Source: Granulosicoccus sp964390335
Lineage (GTDB): Bacteria > Pseudomonadota > Gammaproteobacteria > Granulosicoccales > Granulosicoccaceae
Direction of reading: 5' to 3'
DNA: 64,000 nucleotides
Assembly: GCA_964390335.1 (NCBI GenBank)
Contig: CAYMHU010000002.1
Coordinates: forward strand, 62,001-126,000
The notes below the pieces were generated by a model that was not told the origin of the DNA, made no database searches, and saw nothing but the letters and a program-made list of their open reading frames with translations. A program made the position numbers and the translations under genes. Below, piece after piece: positions 9,203-18,260 of the stretch. The stretch's first letter is position 1, and each line of letters starts with the position of its first letter.

Positions 9203-9216
9203 TGATGTTCCTTGTA

Positions 9217-9894
9217 TTAAAAACCCAGGTCTGTAGCTTCGCAAATGAATTTAACCATCGGCGCGGTTTTCATGAATAGCTTAGCTGTATTGGTCGGCGA
9301 AGCTTTGCCCAGCACCGTTTTAGCATCCAGCTTAACCACTGCAATAAAATGTTTCCGTCTTAAGTCTTCTATCAGTGCGTGATCGGCTGGAAATCCCTTT
9401 GGTGCTTTTTTTAAGGACTCACCGTGTAATTCGAAGCCGGTCTTTTTATTAATTAGATTGCGTTTTATTTTTTTCCATTCATCTGGGTATTCATCAATGA
9501 GCGTACGAACTTTATGTAGTGTAGGATTGTCAGGACTCCAAATACCAGCAGCCAAAAACATATCTTTTGGTTCAATATGTAAGTAGAATCCGGGGGCATG
9601 CACATCTTTTCCGGCCATGTGACGAAACTGAATGCCAATGTTTGTTTTGTAGGGTGATTTGTCCTTACTGAACCGAACATCTCTGAAAACCCGCATTAGG
9701 GAGCCACCTGTTTTTTTCGCTTCCACTTTAAAACAAGGCGATATCTTTGCTATGCGCGACTCCATCGATCGTATGTAGTCAAATGCAGGCTCCCGGACTT
9801 CATCCTCGTAGCGTTGACGATTGACTTCAAACCAATCTCTGTTGTTATTCTTGGCTAGTTCATTTAAGAATTTGATCGTTTTATTTGAGAACAT
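9217..9894 (-). CDS. DUF2461-family protein
   Basis: This protein of about 225 aa matches the DUF2461 (TIGR02453) family. Typical features are FLNELAKNNNRDWFEVNRQR near the N-terminus, then RVFRDVRFSKDKSPYKTN and GFYLHIEP in the middle. Function is unknown. The ATG at 9894 has AGAGG just upstream; a TTG five codons earlier (9909) is a weaker alternative. It is the first gene of a likely two-gene unit with the aldo/keto reductase. Confidence 0.85.
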   Translation of the reverse strand: MFSNKTIKFLNELAKNNNRDWFEVNRQRYEDEVREPAFDYIRSMESRIAKISPCFKVEAKKTGGSLMRVFRDVRFSKDKSPYKTNIGIQFRHMAGKDVHAPGFYLHIEPKDMFLAAGIWSPDNPTLHKVRTLIDEYPDEWKKIKRNLINKKTGFELHGESLKKAPKGFPADHALIEDLRRKHFIAVVKLDAKTVLGKASPTNTAKLFMKTAPMVKFICEATDLGF

Positions 9895-10136
9895 GTTGGC
9901 CTCTGACAAGTCGTGGCGCTGGCAACAATAAAATACCGTTCAACGCGGCTATGCTTATCATACAATAATGGCTGTATTAGTTTAAATTAGCTAAATCGGA
10001 CAATAATCGCTGAAGCCACGACCAATCTAGCTTGCAGAGGGAAATAGTATTTGATTTGCGACTGAATCTGAGCGAATCTTAGTGGATTTAGTGACAACGA
10101 ATCGTTATTCATTGATTTTAGGGTATCAATCTACCA

Positions 10137-11174
10137 ATGGCTCCAGAGTCTGTTAAGCCTGATTGGCTGAATGCGTTTATCGAGATTTTTAGTCGATGCG
10201 CCATCTTGCCATCTGAAACTGTCATCGTGCTAGCTGAAACGCACAGTAAGCCGATATTAATCCAACTTGCACAACATGCGTTGAATCATATGAATGCGCA
10301 GCACACAACCATGGCTGTGCCTACACCCCCAGCTGAGGCCGGTCCAATTATACGATCTTCCGGGGCGTCACTTGCGTTAACCGGACAGAGTCAGGCAGTC
10401 GAAGAACTTTGTCAGGCGGATGTCATTATCGACTTGACGGTAGAGGGTTTGATGCATGCAAAAGAAACCCCGCGTTTATTACAATCTGGCGCACGAATTT
10501 TAAATGTGTCAAACGAACACCCTGAAGCATTGAGTCGACTTGTGCCAGATCTCGATTTAAAAGACACCGTAAAAGCAGCTGTTCGGAAACTAAAGCAAGC
10601 TAAAACGATGCATGTTGAATCGGAAGCTGGTACACAGCTGTCAATTAATATGACGGATGCTAGCACTGTCGGAATTTGGGGCTGGACTGACAGGCCAGGC
10701 ACGCTCGCGCATTGGCCTGGTGGATTGGTTGTCAGTTTCCCTGCTGCCAACTCCGTCAATGGGCAGTTGGTGCTAGCACCTGGCGACGTCAACTTAACGT
10801 TTAAGCGCTACCTAGAATCTGCAGTGACGTTAACCATAGAGAACGACTACGTTGTTGACCTGCAAGGCTTGGGCGCAGATTGCGTATTAATGCGTAAATA
10901 TCTCGCCGATTTCCATGATAAAGCTGCTTATGCCACAAGTCATGTGGGTTGGGGGCTGAATCCGTTAGCGAGATACGAAGCTTTAACTATGTATGATAAA
11001 GCAGATACTAACGGCACAGAGCTACGGGCTGTTGCGGGCAATTTTTTATATTCAACGGGTGCAAATGAATTTGCTGGACGCTTTACACGGGGCCATTTCG
11101 ACCTGCCTGTTATGGGTAGCACTATTTCACTTGACGGTGCAGTGGTGGTAGACAAAGGTGTACCAATAGAGTGA
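10137..11174 (+). CDS. NicX-like (2,5-dihydroxypyridine 5,6-dioxygenase / M29-fold) metalloenzyme
   Basis: This 345-aa protein resembles the aminopeptidase-T-like fold to which the 2,5-dihydroxypyridine dioxygenase NicX belongs. Recognisable parts are GWTDRPGTLAHWPGG, GVGWGLNPLAR-like HVGWGLNPLAR (His269) and RGHFDLPV (His320, Asp322). From memory the iron ligands of Pseudomonas NicX are His265, His318 and Asp320, a near-identical His...His-x-Asp spacing, so a ring-cleaving iron dioxygenase is plausible. It is the first of five overlapping genes and overlaps the hydrolase by four bases (GTGA). NicX followed by an alpha/beta hydrolase recalls the NicX/NicD pair of nicotinate catabolism. The later genes are not from that pathway, so the true substrate may differ. 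Confidence 0.72.
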   Translation: MAPESVKPDWLNAFIEIFSRCAILPSETVIVLAETHSKPILIQLAQHALNHMNAQHTTMAVPTPPAEAGPIIRSSGASLALTGQSQAVEELCQADVIIDLTVEGLMHAKETPRLLQSGARILNVSNEHPEALSRLVPDLDLKDTVKAAVRKLKQAKTMHVESEAGTQLSINMTDASTVGIWGWTDRPGTLAHWPGGLVVSFPAANSVNGQLVLAPGDVNLTFKRYLESAVTLTIENDYVVDLQGLGADCVLMRKYLADFHDKAAYATSHVGWGLNPLARYEALTMYDKADTNGTELRAVAGNFLYSTGANEFAGRFTRGHFDLPVMGSTISLDGAVVVDKGVPIE

Positions 11175-11992
11175 ATGAGGTTAAACGGGTTAATCAAGCT
11201 GGCATAGAATTTACAATTGCGCAGCCCGGCAACGCTACTGCTCGAACACCGGCGGTCATTTGTCTGCATGGTATTGGCGGCGATGATCAAAGTTTCCTAC
11301 CGCAATCGAAAGCCCTTTCAGAACGGTTTCGAGTCTTCGCATGGAATATGCCGGGATATCGGGACTCCTTAAAACTGAAGACGGTTTCATTTGACCAACT
11401 AACAGAGGCATTGAAACGCTTAGTAGATGCACTAGAGCTCTCTCAAGTGCATCTAATCGGACAATCTATCGGGGGCATGTTAGCCCAAGAATTCGTTTAC
11501 CGGTATCCAAAACGCGTATCGTCATTGGTGCTAATTGCAACCACCTCCGCGTTTGGCGGCAAAGATGACAGATTTAAACAGGCATTTTTAAAGGCTCGCT
11601 TAGCGCCGTTGGACAAAGGTATATCGATGAGCACCCTTGCCGAACAGTCAATTCATCAAATAGTTGGTAGCCAATGTTCCATTGCTGTCAAAGAGGCCGC
11701 TATCACTTCCATGGCTAACGTGCAAGAATCGTCATATCGGGACATACTGGAATGCCTGGTTACGTTCAATAGGCGGAACGAGTTTACTCAGATTCAACAT
11801 CCTGTGTGCTTGATTTCGGGTAGTGAAGATACCAATGCACCCGCGAACACAATGAAAAAAATGGCGACCAAACTACCAAATTCGCAATACCATGAAATTC
11901 ACGGTGCAGGACACTTGGTCAATCTGGAGAAAGGCGCAGAAGTGAATCAGATAATCGATCAATTTCTATCTCAAAATAGTACGCATGAATAA
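11171..11992 (+). CDS. Alpha/beta hydrolase, NicD-like by context
   Basis: This 273-aa alpha/beta-hydrolase has the oxyanion-hole motif HGIGG (near residue 34), a nucleophile elbow GQSIGG (Ser near residue 99), an acid in GSEDTNAP and a histidine in GAGHLVNLE. It begins with GTG overlapping the previous stop. The family covers esterases, deformylases and C-C hydrolases. Next to a NicX-like ring-cleavage enzyme, a role in hydrolysing the N-formyl or amide product (as NicD does) is a reasonable inference. The next gene overlaps its 3' end by eight bases, indicating tight coupling. No signal peptide, so cytoplasmic. Confidence 0.82.
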   Translation: MNEVKRVNQAGIEFTIAQPGNATARTPAVICLHGIGGDDQSFLPQSKALSERFRVFAWNMPGYRDSLKLKTVSFDQLTEALKRLVDALELSQVHLIGQSIGGMLAQEFVYRYPKRVSSLVLIATTSAFGGKDDRFKQAFLKARLAPLDKGISMSTLAEQSIHQIVGSQCSIAVKEAAITSMANVQESSYRDILECLVTFNRRNEFTQIQHPVCLISGSEDTNAPANTMKKMATKLPNSQYHEIHGAGHLVNLEKGAEVNQIIDQFLSQNSTHE

Positions 11993-13289
11993 AGAATTTA
12001 TATCCGACTTGCTATCGGAAACGGGTACCACGGTTAATACAGACATCGATAACCCTATTTTCGATCCGAACCAGTGGCAGTTAACGGACAAGCAAAACGA
12101 ACTATGCACGCTGGCGCGAACGCTCGGACAAGTCAAATTTGCAGCTAGGGCGTCAACGTACGATAGGCAAGCTACATTTCCTACCAAGAATTACACCGAT
12201 TTGCACGCCTCTGGTCTATTAGGTATTTGTATTCCAGAAAACCTGGGCGGGTATGGTGCGGATCTTAAAACGTACATGTTGGCCGGCGCAGAGATTGGTC
12301 GTTACTGCGGAGCAACTGCACTCACCTTTAATATGCACGTAAGCTCATGCTTATGGACGGGCCCTCTGGCAGATGACCTGGATATTGAGCCTTCGCTAAA
12401 GCAAGCATTAGAAACCGGGCGGCAGGTTCACTATAAACGCATTATTGATAGTGGAGCCATTTATGCGCAACCTTTCTCGGAAGGCGGTGACGCTGCAGCG
12501 GGCAAAGCAGCTTTTTCTACAACAGCGCTCAAGACAGACGGCGGCTGGCTTATTAATGGCAAAAAGATATTTGCATCGTTATCAGGCCATGCAAACTATT
12601 ACGGCGCTCTGTGCACAGAGCTAAGCAATCCCGATGACAAGCCCTCTCGACGAAACACCATGTATGTAGCCGTACCAGCTGACGCTGAAGGCGTCAGTGT
12701 CGAAGGTGATTGGGACCCACTTGGCATGCGAGGCACTGTATCACGCACATTGATTTTTAAAAATGTATTTGTTTCACATGAAGATCTTTTAATGCCGCGA
12801 GGTGTCTATTTCAGCGCCGCCACACAGTGGCCGCATATGTTTATGACTTTAACACCCAGCTATATGGGTATTGCGCAGGCCGCTTATGATTTCACCGTAT
12901 CTTATTTGCGTGGAGAAGTGCCAAACACACCGCCCATTAAAAGACGCATGTATCCAACCAAGCAAATTGCCGTTGCGCAAATGCGCATTATGCTTGAGCA
13001 AACCAAATCATTATGGTTTCAAAGTATTAGCGAAGCAAAACCAAACCCCGATAGAGAATCGCTTATACGCGCTTGGTCGGCGCAATATACTGTTATGGAA
13101 AATGCCAATGAGATTGCTCAGCTAGCCATAAGAACATGTGGCGGACAAGCCATGTTGCGTACACTGCCACTGGAGCGACTGTTTCGCGATAGCCGTTGTG
13201 GTGCTTTGATGCTGCCTTGGACCGCAGAATTGTGCCTCGATATGATTGGTAAAGCCGCATTGTATGAACCCGGTGAAACCGACGAATGA
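11985..13289 (+). CDS. Acyl-CoA dehydrogenase-family flavoprotein with atypical active-site region
   Basis: This 434-aa protein has the acyl-CoA dehydrogenase fold: LLGICIPENLGGYGADLKTY in the N-terminal helical domain, the flavin-contacting QPFSEGGDAAAG segment, WLINGKKIFAS, and the late PLERLFRDSRCGALMLPWTAE. In typical enzymes that last stretch contains the catalytic glutamate as YEGTNE. Here the aligned part reads LPWTAE, so the canonical base appears absent or displaced. It may be an acyl-CoA dehydrogenase with a relocated base, or a flavin monooxygenase or other oxidase of the same fold. It overlaps the hydrolase by eight bases and the ligase by four. Confidence 0.82.
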   Translation: MNKEFISDLLSETGTTVNTDIDNPIFDPNQWQLTDKQNELCTLARTLGQVKFAARASTYDRQATFPTKNYTDLHASGLLGICIPENLGGYGADLKTYMLAGAEIGRYCGATALTFNMHVSSCLWTGPLADDLDIEPSLKQALETGRQVHYKRIIDSGAIYAQPFSEGGDAAAGKAAFSTTALKTDGGWLINGKKIFASLSGHANYYGALCTELSNPDDKPSRRNTMYVAVPADAEGVSVEGDWDPLGMRGTVSRTLIFKNVFVSHEDLLMPRGVYFSAATQWPHMFMTLTPSYMGIAQAAYDFTVSYLRGEVPNTPPIKRRMYPTKQIAVAQMRIMLEQTKSLWFQSISEAKPNPDRESLIRAWSAQYTVMENANEIAQLAIRTCGGQAMLRTLPLERLFRDSRCGALMLPWTAELCLDMIGKAALYEPGETDE

Positions 13290-14875
13290 CGCTTTATGAT
13301 CGGCTGACGCACCATGCGCGTACCCAACCTGACAAAACCGCTATCGAGTGTGAGGACGGACAGATAACTTACCAGCAGCTGATCGTGTTGGTAGATCACT
13401 GCATTGTCAACTTTGAATCGCTTGGTTTACATACAGGCGATAGAGTTGCGATGCTGGGGTTTAATCATCCCGATTGGTTTATCTGTCTTTTTGCCGCTGC
13501 GCATCATGGTGTCGTTTTAGTCCCAATGAACTGGCGCCTTAGCGTAGATGAACTGCAATATGTCGTGCAGAATTGTGGCCCGAGCGTGCTACTGCACGAT
13601 ACGCAATTTGCTGATACTGCTGCAAAAATTCAATCAAACAATAGTGGGATGCGTCTACAGGCATTCTGCTCAACAGATTTCCCGCCGGAAGCTTATGCTG
13701 CAGACTCGCAATCGACATTGAACCTTAAGTCCGAATCGCATACGGCTAACGCACTGACCAGGCCGACCACGAATCCAAATACAGGCGGATCGATCAACAA
13801 TGACACCAATTCTGATGAACTTAGACGAGCCTTGCTAATAGTGTATACATCCGGAACGACCGGACGGCCGAAGGGCGCCGTATTGAGCCAGCAAGCATTG
13901 ATGTGCAGTGCAGAAATGAGCGTGCACATGCACGATATGAACAAGACTGACAGAGTACTTAATGTACTGCCGTTGTTTCACGTTGGTGGTTTGAATATCC
14001 AGCCATTACCAGCTTTATTAATTGGTGCAACTCTGGTACTACCTCAAGGCTTCGACCCTCAGGCAACGCTAAACTCAATCGCCAACGATAATATAAGTCT
14101 GATTACCGTGGTGCCGACGGTCATAAAAGCCATGATGTCGTGCCCTGACTGGCTAACCAGCGACTTATCCTCACTAAAAGCCATGGCCATAGGCTCTACA
14201 GACGTACCTGTTCAAATTATTAGAAACGTTCACAAACGCGGTATTCCTATGTTGCAGGTATACGGCGCTACCGAAACTTCACCCGTTGCTATTTATCAAA
14301 CACGAGAGACAGCGAAGATTGAAGGTTCAATCGGACGAGCGGGAAAATTTTGCGAAATTCGTCTGGTGAATAAGGATGGCCATGTGGTTGACGTAGATCA
14401 GCCAGGTGAAATTCAGGTTAAGGGAAGCAATATCCTGAACTGCTATTGGCAAGATGAGCAAGGCACAGCCGCTGCGTTAGAAGACGGCTGGTTTAAAACG
14501 GGCGATGTTGCCCAGCTCGACTCCAGTGGCTTCTACTGGTTTATCGACAGAATTAAGCATGTCATTATTTCTGGCGGGGAAAACATTTATCCGGCTGAGT
14601 TAGAACGGATAATCAGTCAGGTGGCTGGTGTGGATGCAGTAAGTGTAGTGGGCCTTCATGATGAAAAGTGGGGCGAGGTGCCAGTCGCGGTAATAGCAAC
14701 AGCGGATTCAAGCCAGTTGAACGAGCAATCAATACAGCAAGTATGTTCGCAAATTGCGAAATTTAAACAGCCACGGGAAATTATTTTTGTGAATGAGCTT
14801 CCTCGAAACGCGTTAGGAAAAATAGTCGTACAAGAAGTAAAGCTACTAACTGAGAGATTTCTTACAGATGAATAA
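13286..14875 (+). CDS. AMP-forming acyl-CoA synthetase
   Basis: This 529-aa ANL-superfamily enzyme has the phosphate-binding loop YTSGTTGRPKGAVLS (about residues 189-203), the A5-type motif VYGATETSP, GWFKTGDVAQLDSSG, and the hinge/C-terminal ISGGENIYPAELE with catalytic lysine region RNALGKI. It would activate a carboxylic acid as acyl-AMP and then acyl-CoA. Within the operon it probably supplies the CoA thioester for the adjacent acyl-CoA dehydrogenase-like protein. It starts within the preceding gene (ATGA) and ends eight bases inside the next one. Substrate specificity cannot be inferred. Confidence 0.9.
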   Translation: MTLYDRLTHHARTQPDKTAIECEDGQITYQQLIVLVDHCIVNFESLGLHTGDRVAMLGFNHPDWFICLFAAAHHGVVLVPMNWRLSVDELQYVVQNCGPSVLLHDTQFADTAAKIQSNNSGMRLQAFCSTDFPPEAYAADSQSTLNLKSESHTANALTRPTTNPNTGGSINNDTNSDELRRALLIVYTSGTTGRPKGAVLSQQALMCSAEMSVHMHDMNKTDRVLNVLPLFHVGGLNIQPLPALLIGATLVLPQGFDPQATLNSIANDNISLITVVPTVIKAMMSCPDWLTSDLSSLKAMAIGSTDVPVQIIRNVHKRGIPMLQVYGATETSPVAIYQTRETAKIEGSIGRAGKFCEIRLVNKDGHVVDVDQPGEIQVKGSNILNCYWQDEQGTAAALEDGWFKTGDVAQLDSSGFYWFIDRIKHVIISGGENIYPAELERIISQVAGVDAVSVVGLHDEKWGEVPVAVIATADSSQLNEQSIQQVCSQIAKFKQPREIIFVNELPRNALGKIVVQEVKLLTERFLTDE

Positions 14876-15935
14876 ACCAACAATGTCTATACAAGAACTA
14901 CCACCTGTTTTTACGGGAGAATCAGCATGGCTTGGCATTGATATGGCTTCACAGCAAGATCGATGGTTATATACGTTGACGGATCAGGATATCCATGATT
15001 TAGAAACTGCCGCACAAGCGTATTTGTCGCTCAATGAAGATATCGGAGAAATTAGCAAGGCATCATTTCCGCTTACAGTCTTCAACAAGCATTTAGAGAA
15101 ACTTAAAGAAAAGTTATTACGCGGATGTGGGGTAGAGGTTTTACGTGGCTTACCAATCAAAAACTATTCACAAGAAATGATTGCCACAGTGTTTTGTGGA
15201 ATCGGGGCACATTTGGGCGCCGCTCGATCACAGAACGCTCAAGGTCATATTTTAGGGCATGTAAAAGATCTCGGTGCGGATGCAAACGATCCAAATAGTC
15301 GTATTTACCAAACCAATGAACGACAAACATTTCACACAGACAGCGCAGATGTTGTTGGATTATTGTGTGTCAATGCGGCAAAACAGGGCGGGGAGTCTTT
15401 GTTGGTTAGTGCAGAGTCTATTTACAATCGGATGAGGACCGATTTTCCCGAGCTGCTTACGGCGTTGTTTGACTCTATCGCAACGGACAGACGCGGAGAA
15501 ATACCCGATGGCGCTAAACCTTTTATGGAAATCCCTGTTTTTAATTGGCACGCCGAGTTTTTAACTATTTTCTATCAACGACAGTACATCGATAGTGCCC
15601 AACGTTTTCCGGATGCCATGCGTCTGACCGATATTCATGTGCAAGCATTAGATAAACTCGACGAACTAGCCAACGACAGCACTTTGCATTTCGGGATGCA
15701 GTTGGAGCCAGGCGATATGCAGTTTGTATACAATCATAATCAGTTGCATGACAGAACAGGGTTTCTGGACTGGCCAGAAAAAAACAAGCGAAGGCATATG
15801 CTTAGGCTTTGGTTGTCGATGCAAAATGACCGACCATTACCCGAGTGCTTCAAACAGCGGTATGGCTCCATTGAAATCGGAAATCGTGGCGGTATTATTA
15901 TGAAAGGAACCAAATTAAACGCGCCGCTAAGTTAA
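14868..15935 (+). CDS. TauD/TfdA-family Fe(II)/2-oxoglutarate dioxygenase
   Basis: This 355-aa protein carries the iron-binding HxD motif in QTFHTDSADVVGLLC, the distal histidine in VYNHNQLHDRTGF, and an arginine-rich RRHMLRLWLS that would bind 2-oxoglutarate. This places it in the TauD/TfdA dioxygenase group rather than PhyH. Such enzymes hydroxylate unactivated carbons and can release sulfite, amines or ethers from substrates. It is the last of the five overlapping genes. A 159-bp gap then separates it from the sulfatase on the same strand. A role in attacking a sulfonated, sulfated or N-substituted compound is possible but unproven. Confidence 0.85.
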   Translation: MNKPTMSIQELPPVFTGESAWLGIDMASQQDRWLYTLTDQDIHDLETAAQAYLSLNEDIGEISKASFPLTVFNKHLEKLKEKLLRGCGVEVLRGLPIKNYSQEMIATVFCGIGAHLGAARSQNAQGHILGHVKDLGADANDPNSRIYQTNERQTFHTDSADVVGLLCVNAAKQGGESLLVSAESIYNRMRTDFPELLTALFDSIATDRRGEIPDGAKPFMEIPVFNWHAEFLTIFYQRQYIDSAQRFPDAMRLTDIHVQALDKLDELANDSTLHFGMQLEPGDMQFVYNHNQLHDRTGFLDWPEKNKRRHMLRLWLSMQNDRPLPECFKQRYGSIEIGNRGGIIMKGTKLNAPLS

Positions 15936-16094
15936 ATAACCAACACTATCAAAGTGTAAATATGAGCAGCGATTTATATTGGCCCAACTTACTATGAGTT
16001 ATAGGACACAATATTCAATGTCATCACGGCGGCCGAGGTCATCGTCTTGCGGGTCGGTTTATCAATTAAAGTCAAAAGCAGGAGTTATAGTTAA

Positions 16095-17711
16095 GTGAAC
16101 GTACTGTGGATTATGGCCGATCAACTTCGGTGGGATTATCTTAGTTGTTATGGCGCACAACACATTCACACACCACATTTAGACGCACTTGCCCAGAAAA
16201 GTGTCCGTTTTAATCGCGCTTATGTGCAAACGCCGATTTGCGGCCCCAGTCGAATGAGCTTTTATACGGGGCGGTATGCGCGTAGCCACGGCTCTACCTG
16301 GAACGGCTTTCCTCTGCGTGTCGGCGAGCCCACGCTCGGCGACCATCTGCGCGAGTCTGGCGTTAAATGTTCCTTGGTGGGTAAAACACACATGACTCCC
16401 GATGTTGAAGGTATGAAGCGTTTAGGCATTGAACCCGACAGCGTGATTGGCGCTTTGGTCAGTGAATGTGGATTTGATGCTTATGTCAGAGACGACGGAC
16501 TTAACCCAAGCCAATATCCGTTTCGACATTCTGAAGATTACGATGAATATTTGCGTTCCCATGGTATGGACGGAGAGAATCCGTGGGAAGAGTGGGCTAA
16601 CACCGCGGTCGGCCCCAATGGTGAGTTACGATCAGGATGGATGTTAGAAAACGCACCTTTTGCGGCAAGGGTGCCCAAAGAACATTCTGAAACCGCTTGG
16701 TTAACAACTCGAGGTATCGAGTATATAGAGCAGCAAGGCGATGAGCCATGGCTGTGCCATCTGAGTTACATTAAGCCTCATTGGCCCTATTTAGCGCCAG
16801 CGCCGTATAACAACATGTATTCGGCCAGTGATTTACCGCCGGTCAATCGCACGCAAGCCGAACGCGAAACAGATCATCCGCTGATGCAAGCCTGGATGAA
16901 TCAACGAGTTTGTAAAAGTTTCTCAAGAGACGAGTACCGCGATTTAGTAGCGCCGGTCTACATGGGGCTCATAAAAGAACTTGATGATCAAATGGGTCGT
17001 TTGTTTGAGTATTTGGAAAACAGCGGTCGAATGGACGATACGATGATAGTCTTTTGCTCTGATCACGGAGACAACATGGGTGATCACTGGATGGGAGAGA
17101 AAGATCTGTTTCATGATTGTTCCGCACGTATGCCACTCATTATCTATGATCCACGACCAGAAGCTGACGCCACCCGGGGCAGTGTGTCGGACAAACTCGT
17201 CGAAGGAGTAGACCTTGCGCCCACGTTTATGCAGTACTATGATGTACCTGCAAAACCACATATCATTGAAGGTAGAACGCTTCAACCGCTATTGCACAAT
17301 GAAACCACAGAGTGGCGCAGTTACTGCGTTTCAGAATACGACTATTCCACCCGTGACGCCCGGCGTGCATTAGGTGTTGATGTGAGTGATGCACGGCTGG
17401 TTATGATTTTCGATGGACGGTGGAAGTACATACATGTGGAAACCATGCGTCCTATGTTGTTTGATCTTCAAAGCGACCCAAATGAAAATATGGACTTGGG
17501 GGCCGACCCTGCATACGCGGAGCATATAACAAGACTGAGCAATTTTCATTTTGATTGGAGTCGACAGCACCATAATCGACTGACAGTTAGCCGAGAAATA
17601 ATAGAAAAAATGACCGACGGTAAAGAACCGCCAGGCATTTTGATTGGCTATGCAACTAAAGAAGAACTAGAGAAGGACGATCGCTTCTTACCGTCACACG
17701 TGGATCGGTAA
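16095..17711 (+). CDS. Sulfatase (formylglycine-type, choline-sulfatase-like)
   Basis: This 538-aa type I sulfatase opens with a metal-binding WIMADQLRWDYLSCYG stretch and has the sulfatase signature CGPSR (49-53) within ICGPSRMSFYTGRYARSHG. Cys49 fits the C-x-P-x-R rule for conversion to formylglycine. Later metal-binding FCSDHGDNMGDHWMGEK is also present. It has no signal peptide, so it should work in the cytoplasm on imported sulfate esters, as choline-sulfatase does. The start is GTG with AGGAG eleven bases upstream. It follows the five-gene operon at 159 bp and may belong to it. A formylglycine-generating enzyme is not encoded in the window. Confidence 0.9.
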   Translation: MNVLWIMADQLRWDYLSCYGAQHIHTPHLDALAQKSVRFNRAYVQTPICGPSRMSFYTGRYARSHGSTWNGFPLRVGEPTLGDHLRESGVKCSLVGKTHMTPDVEGMKRLGIEPDSVIGALVSECGFDAYVRDDGLNPSQYPFRHSEDYDEYLRSHGMDGENPWEEWANTAVGPNGELRSGWMLENAPFAARVPKEHSETAWLTTRGIEYIEQQGDEPWLCHLSYIKPHWPYLAPAPYNNMYSASDLPPVNRTQAERETDHPLMQAWMNQRVCKSFSRDEYRDLVAPVYMGLIKELDDQMGRLFEYLENSGRMDDTMIVFCSDHGDNMGDHWMGEKDLFHDCSARMPLIIYDPRPEADATRGSVSDKLVEGVDLAPTFMQYYDVPAKPHIIEGRTLQPLLHNETTEWRSYCVSEYDYSTRDARRALGVDVSDARLVMIFDGRWKYIHVETMRPMLFDLQSDPNENMDLGADPAYAEHITRLSNFHFDWSRQHHNRLTVSREIIEKMTDGKEPPGILIGYATKEELEKDDRFLPSHVDR

Positions 17712-17713
17712 AA

Positions 17714-18106
17714 CTACAATTGCTGCCACGGTAAACCATCGTGGCGCCATCCGTTGTGAGCGCTGCGATGATGATTATCATCAAGCTCGCCTTCGAAGCC
17801 ATGCAATACGTTGTACACAAGCGAAAACCCTGCTGACTCTAAAGCGGCTCCGGCATCCAAAGACCGATTTCCACTGCGACATATCAGCACAACTGCGCGT
17901 TGTTTTGAATGACCAGCGAGACGTTGTACCTCGCCAACGAAATTTGGGTTTACTTCCCAATCTTCACCGTCTTGCCAAGCCACATGAATAGCACCTACCG
18001 GGTGACCGACAAAAAAATGTTCGGCATCACTACGACAATCAATAAATAAGGCATCAGGATTATCGTCTAAAAACGTTTTTGCGGCTGTTGGTTCGAGATT
18101 TTTCAT
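17714..18106 (-). CDS. Rhodanese-domain protein
   Basis: This 130-aa single rhodanese domain has FIDCRSDAEHFFVGHPVGAI in the N-terminal half and the active-site loop CRSGNRS (Cys near residue 95), typical of sulfurtransferases that carry a persulfide on the cysteine. There is no signal peptide. It converges with the sulfatase, leaving two bases between the stop codons. Rhodanese domains are widespread, so a link to the sulfatase is only suggestive. Its physiological sulfur donor and acceptor are unknown. Confidence 0.88.
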   Translation of the reverse strand: MKNLEPTAAKTFLDDNPDALFIDCRSDAEHFFVGHPVGAIHVAWQDGEDWEVNPNFVGEVQRLAGHSKQRAVVLICRSGNRSLDAGAALESAGFSLVYNVLHGFEGELDDNHHRSAHNGWRHDGLPWQQL

Positions 18107-18260
18107 AGGTTTGATAGTAACGCGAAAAGCATTATTTCGCCACTACCCGTCATTCGCAAATTGTGTTCAAACTCGATAATACCGATGGAGCTGCTCTTTG
18201 GCTCTATGCGCTACCGGCTGATAACGCGTCGGAGATACTGTTGTGGATTGGGTGGTTGAT

